Shown in pieces: positions 48,428 through 60,034 of a DNA stretch of 64,000 bases. The stretch comes from Oopsacas minuta. Its lineage: Eukaryota > Porifera > Hexactinellida > Lyssacinosida > Leucopsacidae. Each line of letters begins with the position of its first letter. The first letter of the stretch is position 1. The stretch spans positions 124,001 through 188,000 of the forward strand of contig JAKMXF010000326.1 of the NCBI GenBank assembly GCA_024704765.1. The letters are read 5' to 3'. The position numbers were made by a program, and so were the translations under genes. The notes below the pieces were generated by a model. It made no database searches. It saw nothing but the letters and a program-made list of their open reading frames with translations, and had not been told where the DNA came from.

Positions 48428-49650
48428 CCATCGAAAATCATCTTAAAAGTTCGGATCAAACTATTAGGGTTAAATCTGATAGAGATAAAAGATTTAGAAC
48501 TCAGAAAAATCTCATAGCTCCAAGTATTTCTCTTCCAGATGATTACTCACAAATTTCCCATAATTCATCTTTGAAAATCAAATCCTCTTCTAAGAAATCA
48601 TCGGAAAATGTCAAGTGTTGCACTCCAAACGAAAGTTCGCGAAAGGGAACATCTATATTGGATCTAACTGAAAGAATCACTAGCGATGCAACTTCAATTA
48701 TCCAGCCCATACCTAATAGTATCAACCTTTCGAAAATTTCCAATTCTGATGCAGTACTCAAGCAGATTTTGGTACCCCACAACTTATTTCACAATGTTGA
48801 AGTTGTTGAGAATATATCTGAAGTCAAGACTTCAGCCAATCAATTCATAGATTCATCTTCCGAACTTTCAATAGTTCATGATAAATTATCATTAAATTCA
48901 AATCTCAAGAGAAAGCATAATCGTAAATATTGTGAAGTTGTTGGGAAAAAGTTAAGGAAATCTGATGACTGCAATTTACCAAGACGAGATACTTCTCAAC
49001 ACAAAGATCGTCGCAGTGTTATAAAGAATGAAATGAGGTCTTCCTCAAATTTGAATTCTAAATCTGACTCCCCTTTGAACGTTATCAAGGATGGTTTAGA
49101 GATTTATGATTCCCTTAGTGATATCGATCAAGTTACTCTTTTGGAGGAAGATCTTTATTCTCATAATTTTGTGAATTTTGCAAATGGTACTCATCTTCTT
49201 CATATTGATTGGGCTGGCCTTAATTTTAATACTTCTATCCACTTTCAACCCCAAACTATCGCGCACCATTCTCTTATCTCACAAGTAGGACTTAGTTATT
49301 CATTATTGGGCGAGGATACTTTTGTCCAATGTGTCAAGAATCTTTTTAATCAAAAGCCCAACCCTCAAATTCTTTCATGCATACGGCAACTTGGATTTGG
49401 TGCTTTCATCGAGGATATAATACATCTAGAAAAAGATCGAATTGAAATAGAACTTGATTGTTGTAAACACTATGGTTATATTAAGTGCAGGGATATCTAT
49501 TTGAGGCGCATTATTTCTGGTTATAGAGGAATCCTTAATTCTAGCTCTGATTCTTTATCAGGAGCTAACTATAATTCTCCATGTGTAACAACAGAATTAT
49601 TTAACTCAGCACTACATATATATCATAGGTCCACGTCTAGCACTAAATGA
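48428..49650 (+). CDS. CCCH zinc-finger protein, exon 2 (C-terminal 407 codons)
   Basis: The open frame runs back from the ATG-less region to the acceptor CTTTCTTTTAG|CC without a stop. It has exactly the phase needed to follow exon 1 (1087 + 1223 = 2310 bases, 770 codons including the stop). The N-terminal half is again Ser/Lys/Asn-rich and probably disordered, with basic LKRKHNRKY and KKLRKS. From about codon 240 of the exon it becomes a conserved-looking folded region: THLLHIDWAGLNFNT, HHSLISQVGLSYSLLGED, CVKNLFNQKPNPQILSCIRQ, GFGAFIEDIIHLEKDRIEIE and YGYIKCRDIYLRRII, ending LHIYHRSTSSTK at 49650. I do not recognise this fold. ATTAAA at about 49682 could be the polyadenylation signal. The two-exon gene model is inference from frame and splice signals. 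Confidence 0.75.
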
Positions 49651-50239
49651 ATTGATTTGTTATTTTCGATACATTGAGTAATTAAAATTCAGGTGAAATT
49701 CATGCTTGCTATATAATATGTGTACTACTAATATACTGCCGTATCTAAAGTCTTCATACACCCCAAATTCCTTTTTCACATTTTACAATCATTACCCAAA
49801 GAATTGTCGTTTGGCGAAATCCTACATTCAGATTTACTTTCTACAGCTTTGGAATACACTAGAAAGAATTTTTCTAACATATGTATCGATTTTCGCAGAG
49901 TTATTGCTATTTGTTTATATATGCCACTTTAAACACAACTGACAGGAACACAAATCGACACATGTATACTATTGGAATTTCTAAGGTATCAGTTAACGCT
50001 CAATTAATCTTAAGGAAAAATTGGAGATAAGTAAATTTCCAATGCTATTAAAGTATAGAAATGTGTCTCTGGCACTACATACCTATGACTCTCCCAAAAA
50101 ATAATACAAAATTCTTATATTATATCTAGAGTACTTCAACTCTCAGAAACCCAATTACAGTGATAGGAATTGCCTAACTAATAAAGGGTTTTATTCCTGA
50201 CCATCATTTCCCTTGCATGCATCCGGGATTGGCCTCGTT
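49651..50239. other. Downstream region of the CCCH gene
   Basis: Probable 3' UTR and flank. No further exon is evident; a CAG|GTGAAA near 49692 could be a donor but leads to nothing I can support. Confidence 0.4.
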
Positions 50240-51840
50240 CTCAATTCCTGGATCCTTGATTGACCTGTTGCATAAGATATTGACCCCTCTATTAAAGCAA
50301 CCATAGATGCTCAAAGGGGTCATTATTCTACCCTAATCTCGGTGAGACATTGATCCCCTTATCAGATTAAGTTATTGTCATCAATGGATGACATCATCTT
50401 ATGACATCTACAAAATATATTGCTCATTAAAGCACAACAAGTACCGAATGTTCAGTGTATGTTTCTGAACACTTGGGAAGTTGCAAGAATATGAAATGGA
50501 ATTTAGACGGAAGGCATTGAAATTTCGTGTAGATAAAAAGAACATTATCAAGTAAATTACATCAGGGCTACAAAATAATAATTAGTCTGCCGACTAATGC
50601 TATTACATAGTGGCTCAGTTCTAAAATGGGTAGACTTAGTTTATATTACGCATCTATCTCTCTATGTATGTTGTTGCTCTACTGTTCACACCTTTAAAGA
50701 TTGATGCACCAAATTTGGCATGATATTCGTAGTAACATCTAGTTGTGCACCTGACATTTGAAAAATTTCTAATGTGTATATTTTCGCTCATTTTCAACCT
50801 GTATTTTATCCCAATCAGATTGTAGGGTTTTACAATTATGCATAAATGCATAAAATTTGTTCTGGTGGAGTGTTTGTAATATAATTAGCACTGTCATGTA
50901 TTTGTATTGATTATAGACTGCAATTCTACTGGTCAATACATTCTATTGAATATATATTCACTGATTTATCATAGGATTAATCATATTTTCACCCCTTTTG
51001 GTGAACATTTTAAAATATCCTAGAGATTAGCTTCCACGTGTTAAATAGGGGTAAACAGGGATGTAGAACTCGATTTTAGACATTTTTCAATGTCTTACAA
51101 GATTATTAAATTAACTCTTCTCTTTTTTTGTTAAAATGGATATTTAGTAGAATATTTAATATAATTCAATAATCCACTAAAATTCATTTGGTAAAATTTT
51201 AGTCGGCACAGACGATGTTTTAAGATTTTTGTTGTTGTTTTTATCTACAATTAGTTTGCTTTCAGACATGTTGTTTCCGAATTTGAAGCCTATTTTCAGC
51301 TACCTCACAACCATAGATAAGAGCAAACTATCCTTTGCTATAAATTAGCAGGCTTTACATTGTCGATGGAAAATTATTTCTACTTAATGATATGTGGTAT
51401 AAATTTTATGACATGCTAATACCTAAGATCACAGACTGGCAAAAGATACTTTAATGGGTAACTGTGAATTCATTTAGTATACAGGGAAACTGTGTATTCA
51501 TTTAGTTATGCAGTGTATACGTAGTATTATTTTGTTGTGATAATTGTCTTCGATATTTCTCAAGGTACGTAGTCATAAATTTGTTACATTAAATAACTGT
51601 AGAGTTTTCGTCCAAACACTATATTCATTATCTATTTACTGCAATGATATTGACACTGGTAATAGAATCCAATCAAATACTCGTCCGTCATCAAATTAAC
51701 ATCGAATTATACACTTAGCATTCTGTGCTTGTTGTGGTTTATGAACGATTTAATTTGTTGATGTCATCCAAATTGATGACAAAAACTTAATGTGATAAGG
51801 GGGTCAATATCTCATGCAACAGACCAAACTCTGGTTGTGC
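50240..51840. repeat. Inverted repeat pair about 1.4 kb apart
   Basis: CTGTTGCATAAGATATTGACCCC plus TTATCAGATTAAGTTATTGTCATCAA (50268-50395) match the reverse complement of 51755-51832, where the two blocks are contiguous. The left arm has an extra 60-70 bases between them. The pair could bound a decayed element; the interval between is non-coding. Confidence 0.5.
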
Positions 51841-52490
51841 ACCATCAATGTTCAGGTGTATCATCACAATAAATTTATATATTCAATAAGGTGTTCGGAT
51901 GAAATGGGTGTACACATTAAGTGTTCGGACAAAATTCCGCAATAATATTCCTTCATTGGATAAAAGTATGAGTCATGATGACCATATGGTCAACTATCTG
52001 TGTATTTGAAACTTGTATCCACGAAACAGATACAACAGATCCATTAATGTACCAGATTTCAAATGTATGTTTCAACTCTTTCATTGTTTTGGTCCATCAC
52101 CATTAGAGCCATATTAGACTTTATACGCTATTCTCTAAGATAATGTATGTGAATTTAATAAATTCGGACCATGATAATGCCGAAAATATAAACCTGTTAC
52201 CACCGGGTTATAATAGCCTACTATTCATAAAGCTAATCAGTAACTTGTGGATTTTGGACTAGAGATGCGTTAGCAGATAAAGCAATGGTAAGTAATTTCT
52301 ATTTTGTAGAAACGGTGCATTTTTTCCAGAATATATGTATTGCATGTTTATAGAGCAATAAGTTATCAACCCTTTTCTGCCAAAATATTTTGGGATGTTT
52401 CAAATATGTGTCAGGAAGCATATTTGGGAAATACACAATTCTTTGATCCCTTGTGCCGCGTAAAAGATTGCGTCTTTCATTTCACAGGTA
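51841..52490. other. No gene seen
   Basis: AT-rich, no supported feature. Confidence 0.4.
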
Positions 52491-52962
52491 ATATATGAAA
52501 TGATCCATAGATTTTATACAAAATCTCAAAAATGTATAATACAAAGGTGACACGTTCTAGGTAGAGCCCAGGTATCAAATATATCTCTATTATCGTTAAA
52601 ATTATCATCAACGATAGCCAATTGTAGTATATACCCTACTTTCCATACCATAATAATACAGATTGACATGATAATTCTGAAGTTAATTGCTTAAAGTTAT
52701 ACATCATCATATATTGGCATATTCACTATTATGCCACATTTTCATGATATCATATCAATATGCATTATTTTGGTATGAGAAGTTGGGTATTTCATACCAT
52801 AGAGTTTCCTTAGTGATAATATTTTTATCGATGATAGAGCAGCAACTGGATATTTATTATATATGAGTCATCATGGACTCTACTGTAACTCAAGAATGAC
52901 TCAACTTTTGTATTACAAATTTTTACATTTTACATGAAATTTATTGTGTATTTCATGTGTAA
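52491..52962. mobile_element. Degenerate palindromic MITE
   Basis: The left arm 52491-52620 (TAATATATGAAAT..., GTATAATACAAAGGTGA, CTCTATTATCGTTAAAATTATC) matches, inverted and imperfectly, the right arm 52820-52962 (GATAATATTTTTATCGATGA, TTTGTATTACA, ATTTCATGTGTAA). About 470 bp, non-coding. Confidence 0.5.
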
Positions 52963-53575
52963 CGAGCCTTTGGCTCGTCGCTTCGCGATGAACTAGGAGC
53001 ATTGCGCCTCGACTTATTCAATGGACAAGCAAACAGACAAACTAAAATTGTGATTTAATAATCTTCATCTTGTTTACAATTTTCAGACTTAGCATACTCG
53101 ATTATACCAGTATTGTTGTTGAAAGTATGATTCTACCTCAATTTTGAAATTTGTTTATTTTATGTACTTAAAAGTAAACAAATATTCACAATATGTTGTT
53201 TACAATATCATATTTGGACTCAGCATTGCTGTTGAATGTATGAATCTACCTCAATTTTGAAATTTGTTTACTTTATATTCATAATAACAGCAATAAATTT
53301 ACATATTAACAACTTGAAAATGCGAAAATCTAGTTCAGCGTACTGTGTTACCCCTGTGTCCGTTTAGAGCAAGCATATGATTAATCCAAAGTGTGGAAAT
53401 CGCATTCAGCATATTCGATATTTTAGTGAATTCTATTCACTTCCTTGATAAAACACGATAAATACATAATTATGCGATAATTTCAAATTTGCATACCGTG
53501 AATCCTTTCCTTGACAACGGACAAACAAACAGACAAACAGACAATAATTGAGATTAAATAATATAGATTTTTAAC
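52955..53575 (+). repeat. Tandem-repeat element (HINE-like), copy 2
   Basis: The head GAGCCTTTGGCTCGTCGCTTCG is followed by two internal units, each with ATATGTTGTTTACAATATCA or TGTTGAA.GTATGA.TCTACC and AATTTTGAAATTTGTTTA. Then come CTTGAAAATGCGAAAATC and the tail CAACGGACAAACAAACAGAC...TTAAATAATATAGAT. Tail-like sequence also occurs at 53025-53060. Same family as 13020-14556 and 62340-62905. Confidence 0.6.
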
Positions 53576-53790
53576 ATGTCGAATAATTTTTGCTTAATAG
53601 GGTTGATAATTAGTTGCTGTACAACTATTCATTAAATTTATTCTAGCAAAATGTGCCGTTTTACAATATAGAGATCTCTTGTCAAATCCACAAGTTATTA
53701 TTTAACTTTAAATATAGTATGTTATGGTACAACCTAGTATTAACGGGCTTGTATTTTTTGCCTTGACCCGGTTCGAATTTATTATACCTA

Positions 53791-54639
53791 CAGTCAGGGG
53801 ACAAAAGTATTCGAACACACAATTATACTGTCATAAATTGTATAGAATAACATATGTTTTTCAAGAATTTCAAAAAAATATTTTCGATTTACACTTTTTG
53901 AAGGTGTTAATTATTAATATTTATTAGATAATTATTGATAATCAAAATATGTGGTAATTCAAAGCTATTAAGAATCTATAATTTCTGACTTGATATTTGA
54001 ATTCTACGTAGGCGAGTTACCCCAGATTGAAATTTCCAATCGGATTGAACAATTTTTACCAAAGTTATAGAAGAATTTCAATTTGTGCCATTTGTGCCAC
54101 CTTTTGCTCAAGGTGGCACAAGTGGCCGCTACCAAGAGGTTATTTAGGAATTCAAGGGTTAGCATAGTCATATCATTCGAAAATATTACTTCGACTTATT
54201 CCTCCTAACCCTAGTTGATTTCCTTGTCGTGGCGTTTTTCCTGCTACCTGTGCCACTTTTTGAAAAAAGTGGCACAAGTGGGACAAATTGAAATTCTTCT
54301 ATAACTCTGGTAAAAATTGTTCAATCCGATTGGGAATTTGAATCTGGGGCAACTCACCTATGTAGAATTCAAATATCAAGTCAGAAATTATAGATTCTTA
54401 ATAGGCTTTAAATTACCACATATTTTGATTATCAATAATTATCTAATAATTATTAATAACTAACACCTTCAAAAAGTGTAAATCGAAAAAATTTTTTGAA
54501 ATTCTTGAAAAACATGTTATTCTATGCAAATTACTAGATAGCAGCTACGAATATAGACTACACAATATATAGGAGCGGGAAAGAGTATACAATTTATGAC
54601 AAGATAATTGTGTGTTCGAATACTTTTGTCCCCTGACTG
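53791..54639. mobile_element. Palindromic (foldback) MITE, copy 2
   Basis: An 849-bp copy of the element at 13261-14177, flanked by TA (53789-53790, 54640-54641), with the same ends CAGTCAGGGGACAAAAGTAT. The central unique core is in reverse orientation relative to copy 1. Small deletions occur in the outer arms (for example after TCATAAATTGTATA in the left arm). Confidence 0.92.
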
Positions 54640-54641
54640 TA

Positions 54642-55407
54642 CATATATTATCGCAGGCAATAATGTATGCAAGTCTATAATGGCTCAAAATGGTGATGGA
54701 CAAACACAATTACGGGGTTGAGAGACAAATTTGAAATTTGGTACATTTCAAAATCTCTTATATACGTTTTGTGGCTTACAAGTTTCAAATACACAGATAC
54801 TTGCCCACATGGTCATCCTGACACATAAGGTCATCAAATTTGTAAACCAATTTTATCTGGACTCGTTACTGAATATTTTATATAATTGTGATGATATTCT
54901 TGAACATAGATACTACCCAACCATAGTTTATGTCTATCTAAATCAATAATCTTGACTCCAGACATTGAAGCATCTAAGAATGTTACTGGTTTTGACGAGA
55001 TATTCGAAAGCTAGGTTTTCAAATGCCCAGTATGCTGATTTTTAGCTTCCCATTACGCCGGAATACAAAAATATGAACCCCACAAACTGTTGAAGATGAA
55101 AGATCTTGAATATATAATATATAGATTTTACGACCCTGCTACCCATTTCTCCTGGGAAAAGTTTTCCTATTACTGATAGCCCAGGCGCCAGAGGGCAAAA
55201 ATCGAGTTGTTTTGGAAGGAAGTTTTTATGATTGTTTCTTGATTTCTAGCACGTTCTGAGTCAGAATCCACGGGGTACTATACTGGCAAACTTGAGCAAT
55301 TGTAATTTACATAAGCCCAAGGCTTTTCGACTTTTGTTAACGGGCTTTTGCTTGTAATCTTCGTTTAAGTCTATATCAAAATTAGTGCGATATCGCTAGG
55401 GTCTGAC
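54642..55407. other. No gene seen
   Basis: AT-rich. The open frame at 54731-54949 has no recognisable protein content. Confidence 0.4.
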
Positions 55408-55815
55408 AAGTTTTATTCAATCGACTGAGAATCTCCGTAATGTACCCCTGAGTCTGACAGGTGACAGTATTCATTCGGTGTATTCCGACTGAGACTCTCC
55501 ATATTACAATTCCTGCATTATGACCGGTGGTAAGTTAATTTAATCCGACAGACAATCCCCATACAAAAATCCCTGGTTTATGTGTGTGACATGTTTTTAT
55601 TCGACTAACAATCAACATAATATATCCCTAAGTACTGACGGGTGGCGAGTTTTATCCAATAGATCGAGCATCTCCTTATATCTTCTTGAGTACTGAAGGT
55701 TGACAAGTAGTTTCCATCCAACTGACAATCTCCTTGCTAAAAAAGATGGTTTATGGAGGGTGACATGTTCTACTGGCAATCTCCATAGTATACTCACTGG
55801 CGCGTGCGGGTGGAA
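55408..55815 (+). repeat. Minisatellite, about seven diverged units of about 57 bp
   Basis: Units begin near 55410, 55454, 55518, 55576, 55632, 55690 and 55749. Each follows the pattern TACTGAC.GGTGACAAGTTTT, TTCAATC.GACTGACAATCTC and CATAATATA.CCCTGAG with many substitutions. Non-coding; old array. Confidence 0.8.
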
Positions 55816-56246
55816 AATCGTTGTTTCATAATAATGCATGAGGTGTGATGGTTACTTTACATTTCAACACGTTTTTTCATCATAAATCATATATTTTTTT
55901 GGTCTTATTTTGTCCTCATTCCGAATCTAGTCTCCTTTTTTGCCATATATTTCCAGATTTCCTAGGTTATAAGTACATATTATCTACAATTTTCAATAAT
56001 TCTCAATATAAATAATTAGCTTGACAAATCTAAGTATAATGGTTTACAAATATTTGTGGATTTCTTAAATAAATACAATCAATTCCTTATTTATAGCTTT
56101 TCTTTATTTGAATTTCACTAATTCTCAAAGTGCATCGTAGATTAAAAAAACTCGCCAGACAGCTTTTTATATTTTTGGCTCCTATTTATTAATACCACAA
56201 CGACCAACTATCACTAATGAACTCGAGATCAGGATTAATAGTGGAC
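55816..56246. other. No gene seen
   Basis: AT-rich spacer. Confidence 0.4.
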
Positions 56247-56420
56247 ACCTCATATGATTTATTCTGCTTGTTTGAATGGCTTACATGATTGGGTGAACCA
56301 AAGAAAAATTTCTATCACTATTGAAATACCAATGATTTGGAGGGAACCAAAGAATCACCACGTACCAAGATTATTATTATTTTGCCTTGTTAATACTAAA
56401 GGATTTTCGATGAAATATAT
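56247..56420 (+). pseudogene. Relic of the unnamed Cys-rich family, copy 2
   Basis: One open stretch reads TPHMIYSACLNGLHDW, then IPMIWREPKNHH, then FCLVNTKGFSMKY, ending at a stop near 56427. This is the same block as TPHICC..C....WLNG, VPMIWREPKNHTSDCYFC and NIAGFS at 26223-26533. Most Cys residues are lost here. Its family relation is clear; its function is unknown. Confidence 0.65.
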
Positions 56421-56427
56421 ACATTGA

Positions 56428-57879
56428 ATTTTTATCCAGATTTAGGTTAATACGAAACATAATTCATTTCTTGAAATTCGATAATATAGGCATTTATTAG
56501 TAAAATTATTCCTAGAATTGAAGGCGAATTGGCGTCACTTGGTAAATAACCTGAAGCATGTTGAAGAGTATTATTCTAGATGTTTTCACAATATATGGAA
56601 ACCTATTCACAGTTGAATTTGTAATGATAACTGCAATTCTTCATGATAATACAGAATATAATCAGTGGCTTAGATTTGATTTAGGTAATTAGTAGTTAGC
56701 AAGAAGTGATTATTGAAAGCCTTGATGTGCGTATATCAACTATACTATAGTAGAGTCGGTCAAGTAAAAGTATTTATAATTACGTTGCTCGAGATTATCC
56801 AAAATTTTTTCTGAAATTGAGATGAGAGATCTCTTCCCTATTGTAGAAAAATTTAGAGTCGTGATTCACTTATAATCTACACGCAGACAATTTCTCACGA
56901 TATCCCCTTACCTGTCCCTACTCCCAAGTCATATGCATTTGATTTCCTTTCTGATGGCTTGGGAATGTGGCATACTCAACGGACGAAAGTTACTGAAGAT
57001 ATTACTTTGGACCTCAAATTTTCATACAGGGAGAATAGAATGACCTGGTCATGGATCTTGATCTGTCAAACGAATAAGCTGAACTTCTTGCATCAAGGCT
57101 TCTACAAAGAATTTACTTGGCAATATTGTTATAGTATCCCACTACTGCAAGAGAAATCTTGATTTGGCCCAATATTTTACAGTATGTGGTCTTCTACGTT
57201 ATTGTAATGATATTGACAGGCAATTTCTGGTTTAGTAGTGGAATAGTCATCTATTGATTGTTGCCTCTATATTGATTACTCGATACTTAGCTTGAAACCA
57301 GTTTAATTGCATAACATAGATATCAATCCTGCCATCCAATCGCTCTCTCTGTACATCTTAAAGAATCTTATATAAATTTGGATGAGTTTTGGCTGCAATT
57401 AAATTACTGAAAAACACATGTGGAATATGTGTAGGTATCTTAAATCCATTGGTCTATTAATTAGTTTACAACAAAGTTTTATTATATTGTTGTTTTCTTT
57501 GTATATGGGACAGTCGTGCCACTATAGATCATTACACAAGACGTGAGTTCCCCTCTAGAACTAATTATAAAGTAAGCAAATTCAATAATGAATTTACACC
57601 ATTCGTAAATCCACAAGTTATCTTTTTGCCTCCACTTCATATAATCCGAAATATGTTGGATTATAATGTGTTGGTTTATCTAGGTTCCACTAGATACACA
57701 ATATGAGAATGGTCTCGAGACCAAGAATAAATATTCCTATATAATATATATTCATACTGTGTTTCCTATACCATGCACGTATATACTCAAACATAATATT
57801 TCAGGACCAGAAGATATAAGAAATATATTCTAATATGGTCTATATATTCCTTTAATAGTTATGCATATTCTTATATAGT
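56428..57879. other. No gene seen
   Basis: AT-rich. The frame at 56959-57162 has no recognised content. A TATA-rich stretch near 57730-57880 precedes the possible exons to its right. Confidence 0.4.
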
Positions 57880-57970
57880 GTAGCCACTGTAACATTTTTG
57901 CACGAAAAACTATCCCATTCCGATTGTTCGGATCTAAGGATCGGTTTTCTCGCTCTAGGTTTTCTCGTGT
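57880..57970 (+). other. Possible internal exon, weak
   Basis: After an acceptor-like TTCTTATATAG (57879), one frame stays open through CSHCNIFARKTIPFRLFG and SKDRFSRSRFSR. The donor is not clear (CTCTAG|GTTTTC is weak). It may pair with the exon candidate at 58130. Very tentative. Confidence 0.2.
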
Positions 57971-58129
57971 ATTATATAATGCCATAAATTACTTCGTATC
58001 CTACACTTCAACTTACTTCGACCTTTTTCAAACCTATTCACCCTTATTTTTAACAATACTTCAACTTCTCCAACCTCTTCAATCACTTCATTCTCTTCAA
58101 CCTTCATCACTTTATTTTACTATCTCAGG

Positions 58130-58312
58130 AAATTACGGACATTATTGAATTTCATTTCCTTAATAAATCTTTCTCGTCCTTCAAGATATCTCTCACCAAC
58201 ACTTGCCCGTTTGCCAGTCCAATATCTGGCTGTAGAAAGCGTAGTCGCACTATCAAGCTCGAGCTAATTGATGATGATGAAGTGCGAGTGGACTTTGATG
58301 ATCTTTATTAAG
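58130..58312 (+). CDS. Possible terminal exon of an unidentified gene
   Basis: A long pyrimidine-rich tract (TTCTCTTCAACC...TTTATTTTACTATCTCAG) ends at 58129. From there one frame runs EITDIIEFHFLNKSF, TCPFASPISGCRKRSRTIKL and ELIDDDEVRVDFDDLY to a TAA at 58312. The basic-then-acidic C-terminal tail looks like a real protein end rather than random translation. The upstream exons were not found in the window. It could instead belong to an alternative 3' end of the CCCH gene; phase 0 is required of the preceding exon. Confidence 0.4.
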
Positions 58313-58857
58313 ATTATCGGATACAGATTCAATATTTAGTTGTGTATTATTTTAATTGTATATTTTGTATTTTGTAAGAAAATCAGACAATCCCTCATTT
58401 GATTCTTAGGGATTGGGAGGGGAGGGATGGAGAAGCAAATTAAATACATCTAGCAATGCTGGCCTATTATATCAGACGGTGCAAAGTGATATGCTACCTG
58501 CCTTTTGGTTAATCATTTGAGCACTTCTTCCCTGGAATATGGTGAAATTCTCAAAATATCGAAATTCAGGACCTTTGTTTTTCATACTGTCATGATGACT
58601 TAATACTCCCCTAATGAGTTTGTATTGTGCCACGTGATTATATCAGGACATTTGGCATATGGTAGGGCACCTCTGCTTCAAATTTCAACCATCTATCATA
58701 TATATATGTATATATTGGCTGAGCCCGTTGGGCTCTTGTCTTGTAAGATAATGCTGGAATATGGCTATGTAATTCTGTTTGGTTATTGGTGTCCTGTCTT
58801 GTGTATTAATTACTGAATATGACTATGTCATTCGATTTGTTTATTAGGGTCATGTCA
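58313..58857. other. No gene seen; possible 3' UTR
   Basis: Non-coding sequence after the candidate terminal exon. No canonical AATAAA was noted close to the stop. Confidence 0.35.
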
Positions 58858-59366
58858 TCTATACTATTAAAACGCAATTAATCAATGTATGTATGTATAC
58901 ATATGTTTGTAAATCCAGAATTGATTGAAGAACCTGGAAGCCCACCAGGGCTAATTTTTGGCATACAGGGCTATTTTAGGCCTGGCTCGGACAAATTCGA
59001 GACTTGGACAATCCAAAAAGGTGACTATGATGTGATAATTTCGACATCTATCACGTCATTGTCACATTTATGGGTAAACGAAAATCACGCTATTTGCCAC
59101 TGCTCTGCAAATACACATGATAGAAATTTGAAATTTGAATTACAGGTACCCTCAATGTGACAAATATCCTGACGTCATAACTCTGACCAAAAACTAACCT
59201 ATCATGGGATTATTACGTCATCATGACTGTAAAAACTATAAATTTTCCAATTTCTTAAGACCCAAGGCACGAAGTGCCGAGGTTACTAACTAAAAGCGAC
59301 ATGGCATCTCTAGTGTCACCACCCAAGGTCATAAATGTAATTTGGATGGACCATGTATACATATAA
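58858..59366 (+). repeat. Dispersed repeat R1, copy 2, with Helitron-like left end
   Basis: Starts TCTATACTATTAAAACGCAA, a Helitron-type 5' terminus (TC start, next to A). Contains the blocks shared with 43052-43385 and, near 59267-59315, the hairpin GGCACGAAGTGCC with flanks shared (inverted) with 27060-27130. Non-coding; the open frame across 58885-59160 appears fortuitous. Confidence 0.6.
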
Positions 59367-59813
59367 TCAACTGCATTATGTTCAAATTAGTAATATTCAA
59401 ATATTACAAATCGCTCTGGCTCTTATTTGCATGAAGAAGATTATATAATGATTAGTTTAATGAATCAAAGAGTCTTCAGAGATAGGTGGAACCCACTGGA
59501 TTCATACAATGATAAAGAGTTTATCAGACGTTAAAGGATAGCTCGAGTATTTTTTTACAGTTACACGGTAAAATTGTCGTTTCCACTGTAATTATAGCAA
59601 TACATTTGTATTCAATATACGTTTCTTATTCCATATTGAATTATCTCCCAATTAGACAATCACAATTCAATTTCTATTGGGCAAATTCTAACGAATTGCG
59701 AAATAATTGCGGAAGGACAATGATCTTCGGCAGCAAGATAAGTTGGTAAGAAACCATTATTCTGAACATACATATCTATCAATTCTGATTTTAATAAGTT
59801 AAGTCACCTCCGG
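59367..59813. other. No gene seen
   Basis: AT-rich spacer. Confidence 0.4.
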
Positions 59814-60031
59814 ACTAGACTTTAAAATATTTAGTTTCGAAAGGAAAACTATAAATTATGTATATACTTAATATTTACTTAGTTTTAAGAGTAAATTAAG
59901 ATTTTACCTAGTTTTCCTTTGTGAATACCACCTTACTTTTCGCTGTGTATTGTTTCCAAAAATAAGTAAATGCTTAGTTTTTACATAGTTTTAGAAATAC
60001 TTAAGTTTAAGTAGTTTAGTGAATGAGGCCC
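59814..60031. mobile_element. Possible Harbinger-like MITE with 3-bp TSD
   Basis: The right end TTTAGTGAATGAGGCCC (to 60031) is typical of the GGGCCTCATTCACTAAA termini of PIF/Harbinger-like MITEs. A degenerate partner TCACCTC..GACTAGACTTTAA begins at 59814. AAG flanks both ends (59811-59813, 60032-60034). Confidence 0.45.
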
Positions 60032-60034
60032 AAG

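Noticed and set aside
58885-59160. 91-codon open frame
   Set aside because: Lies within the R1 repeat; the other copy does not keep the frame.
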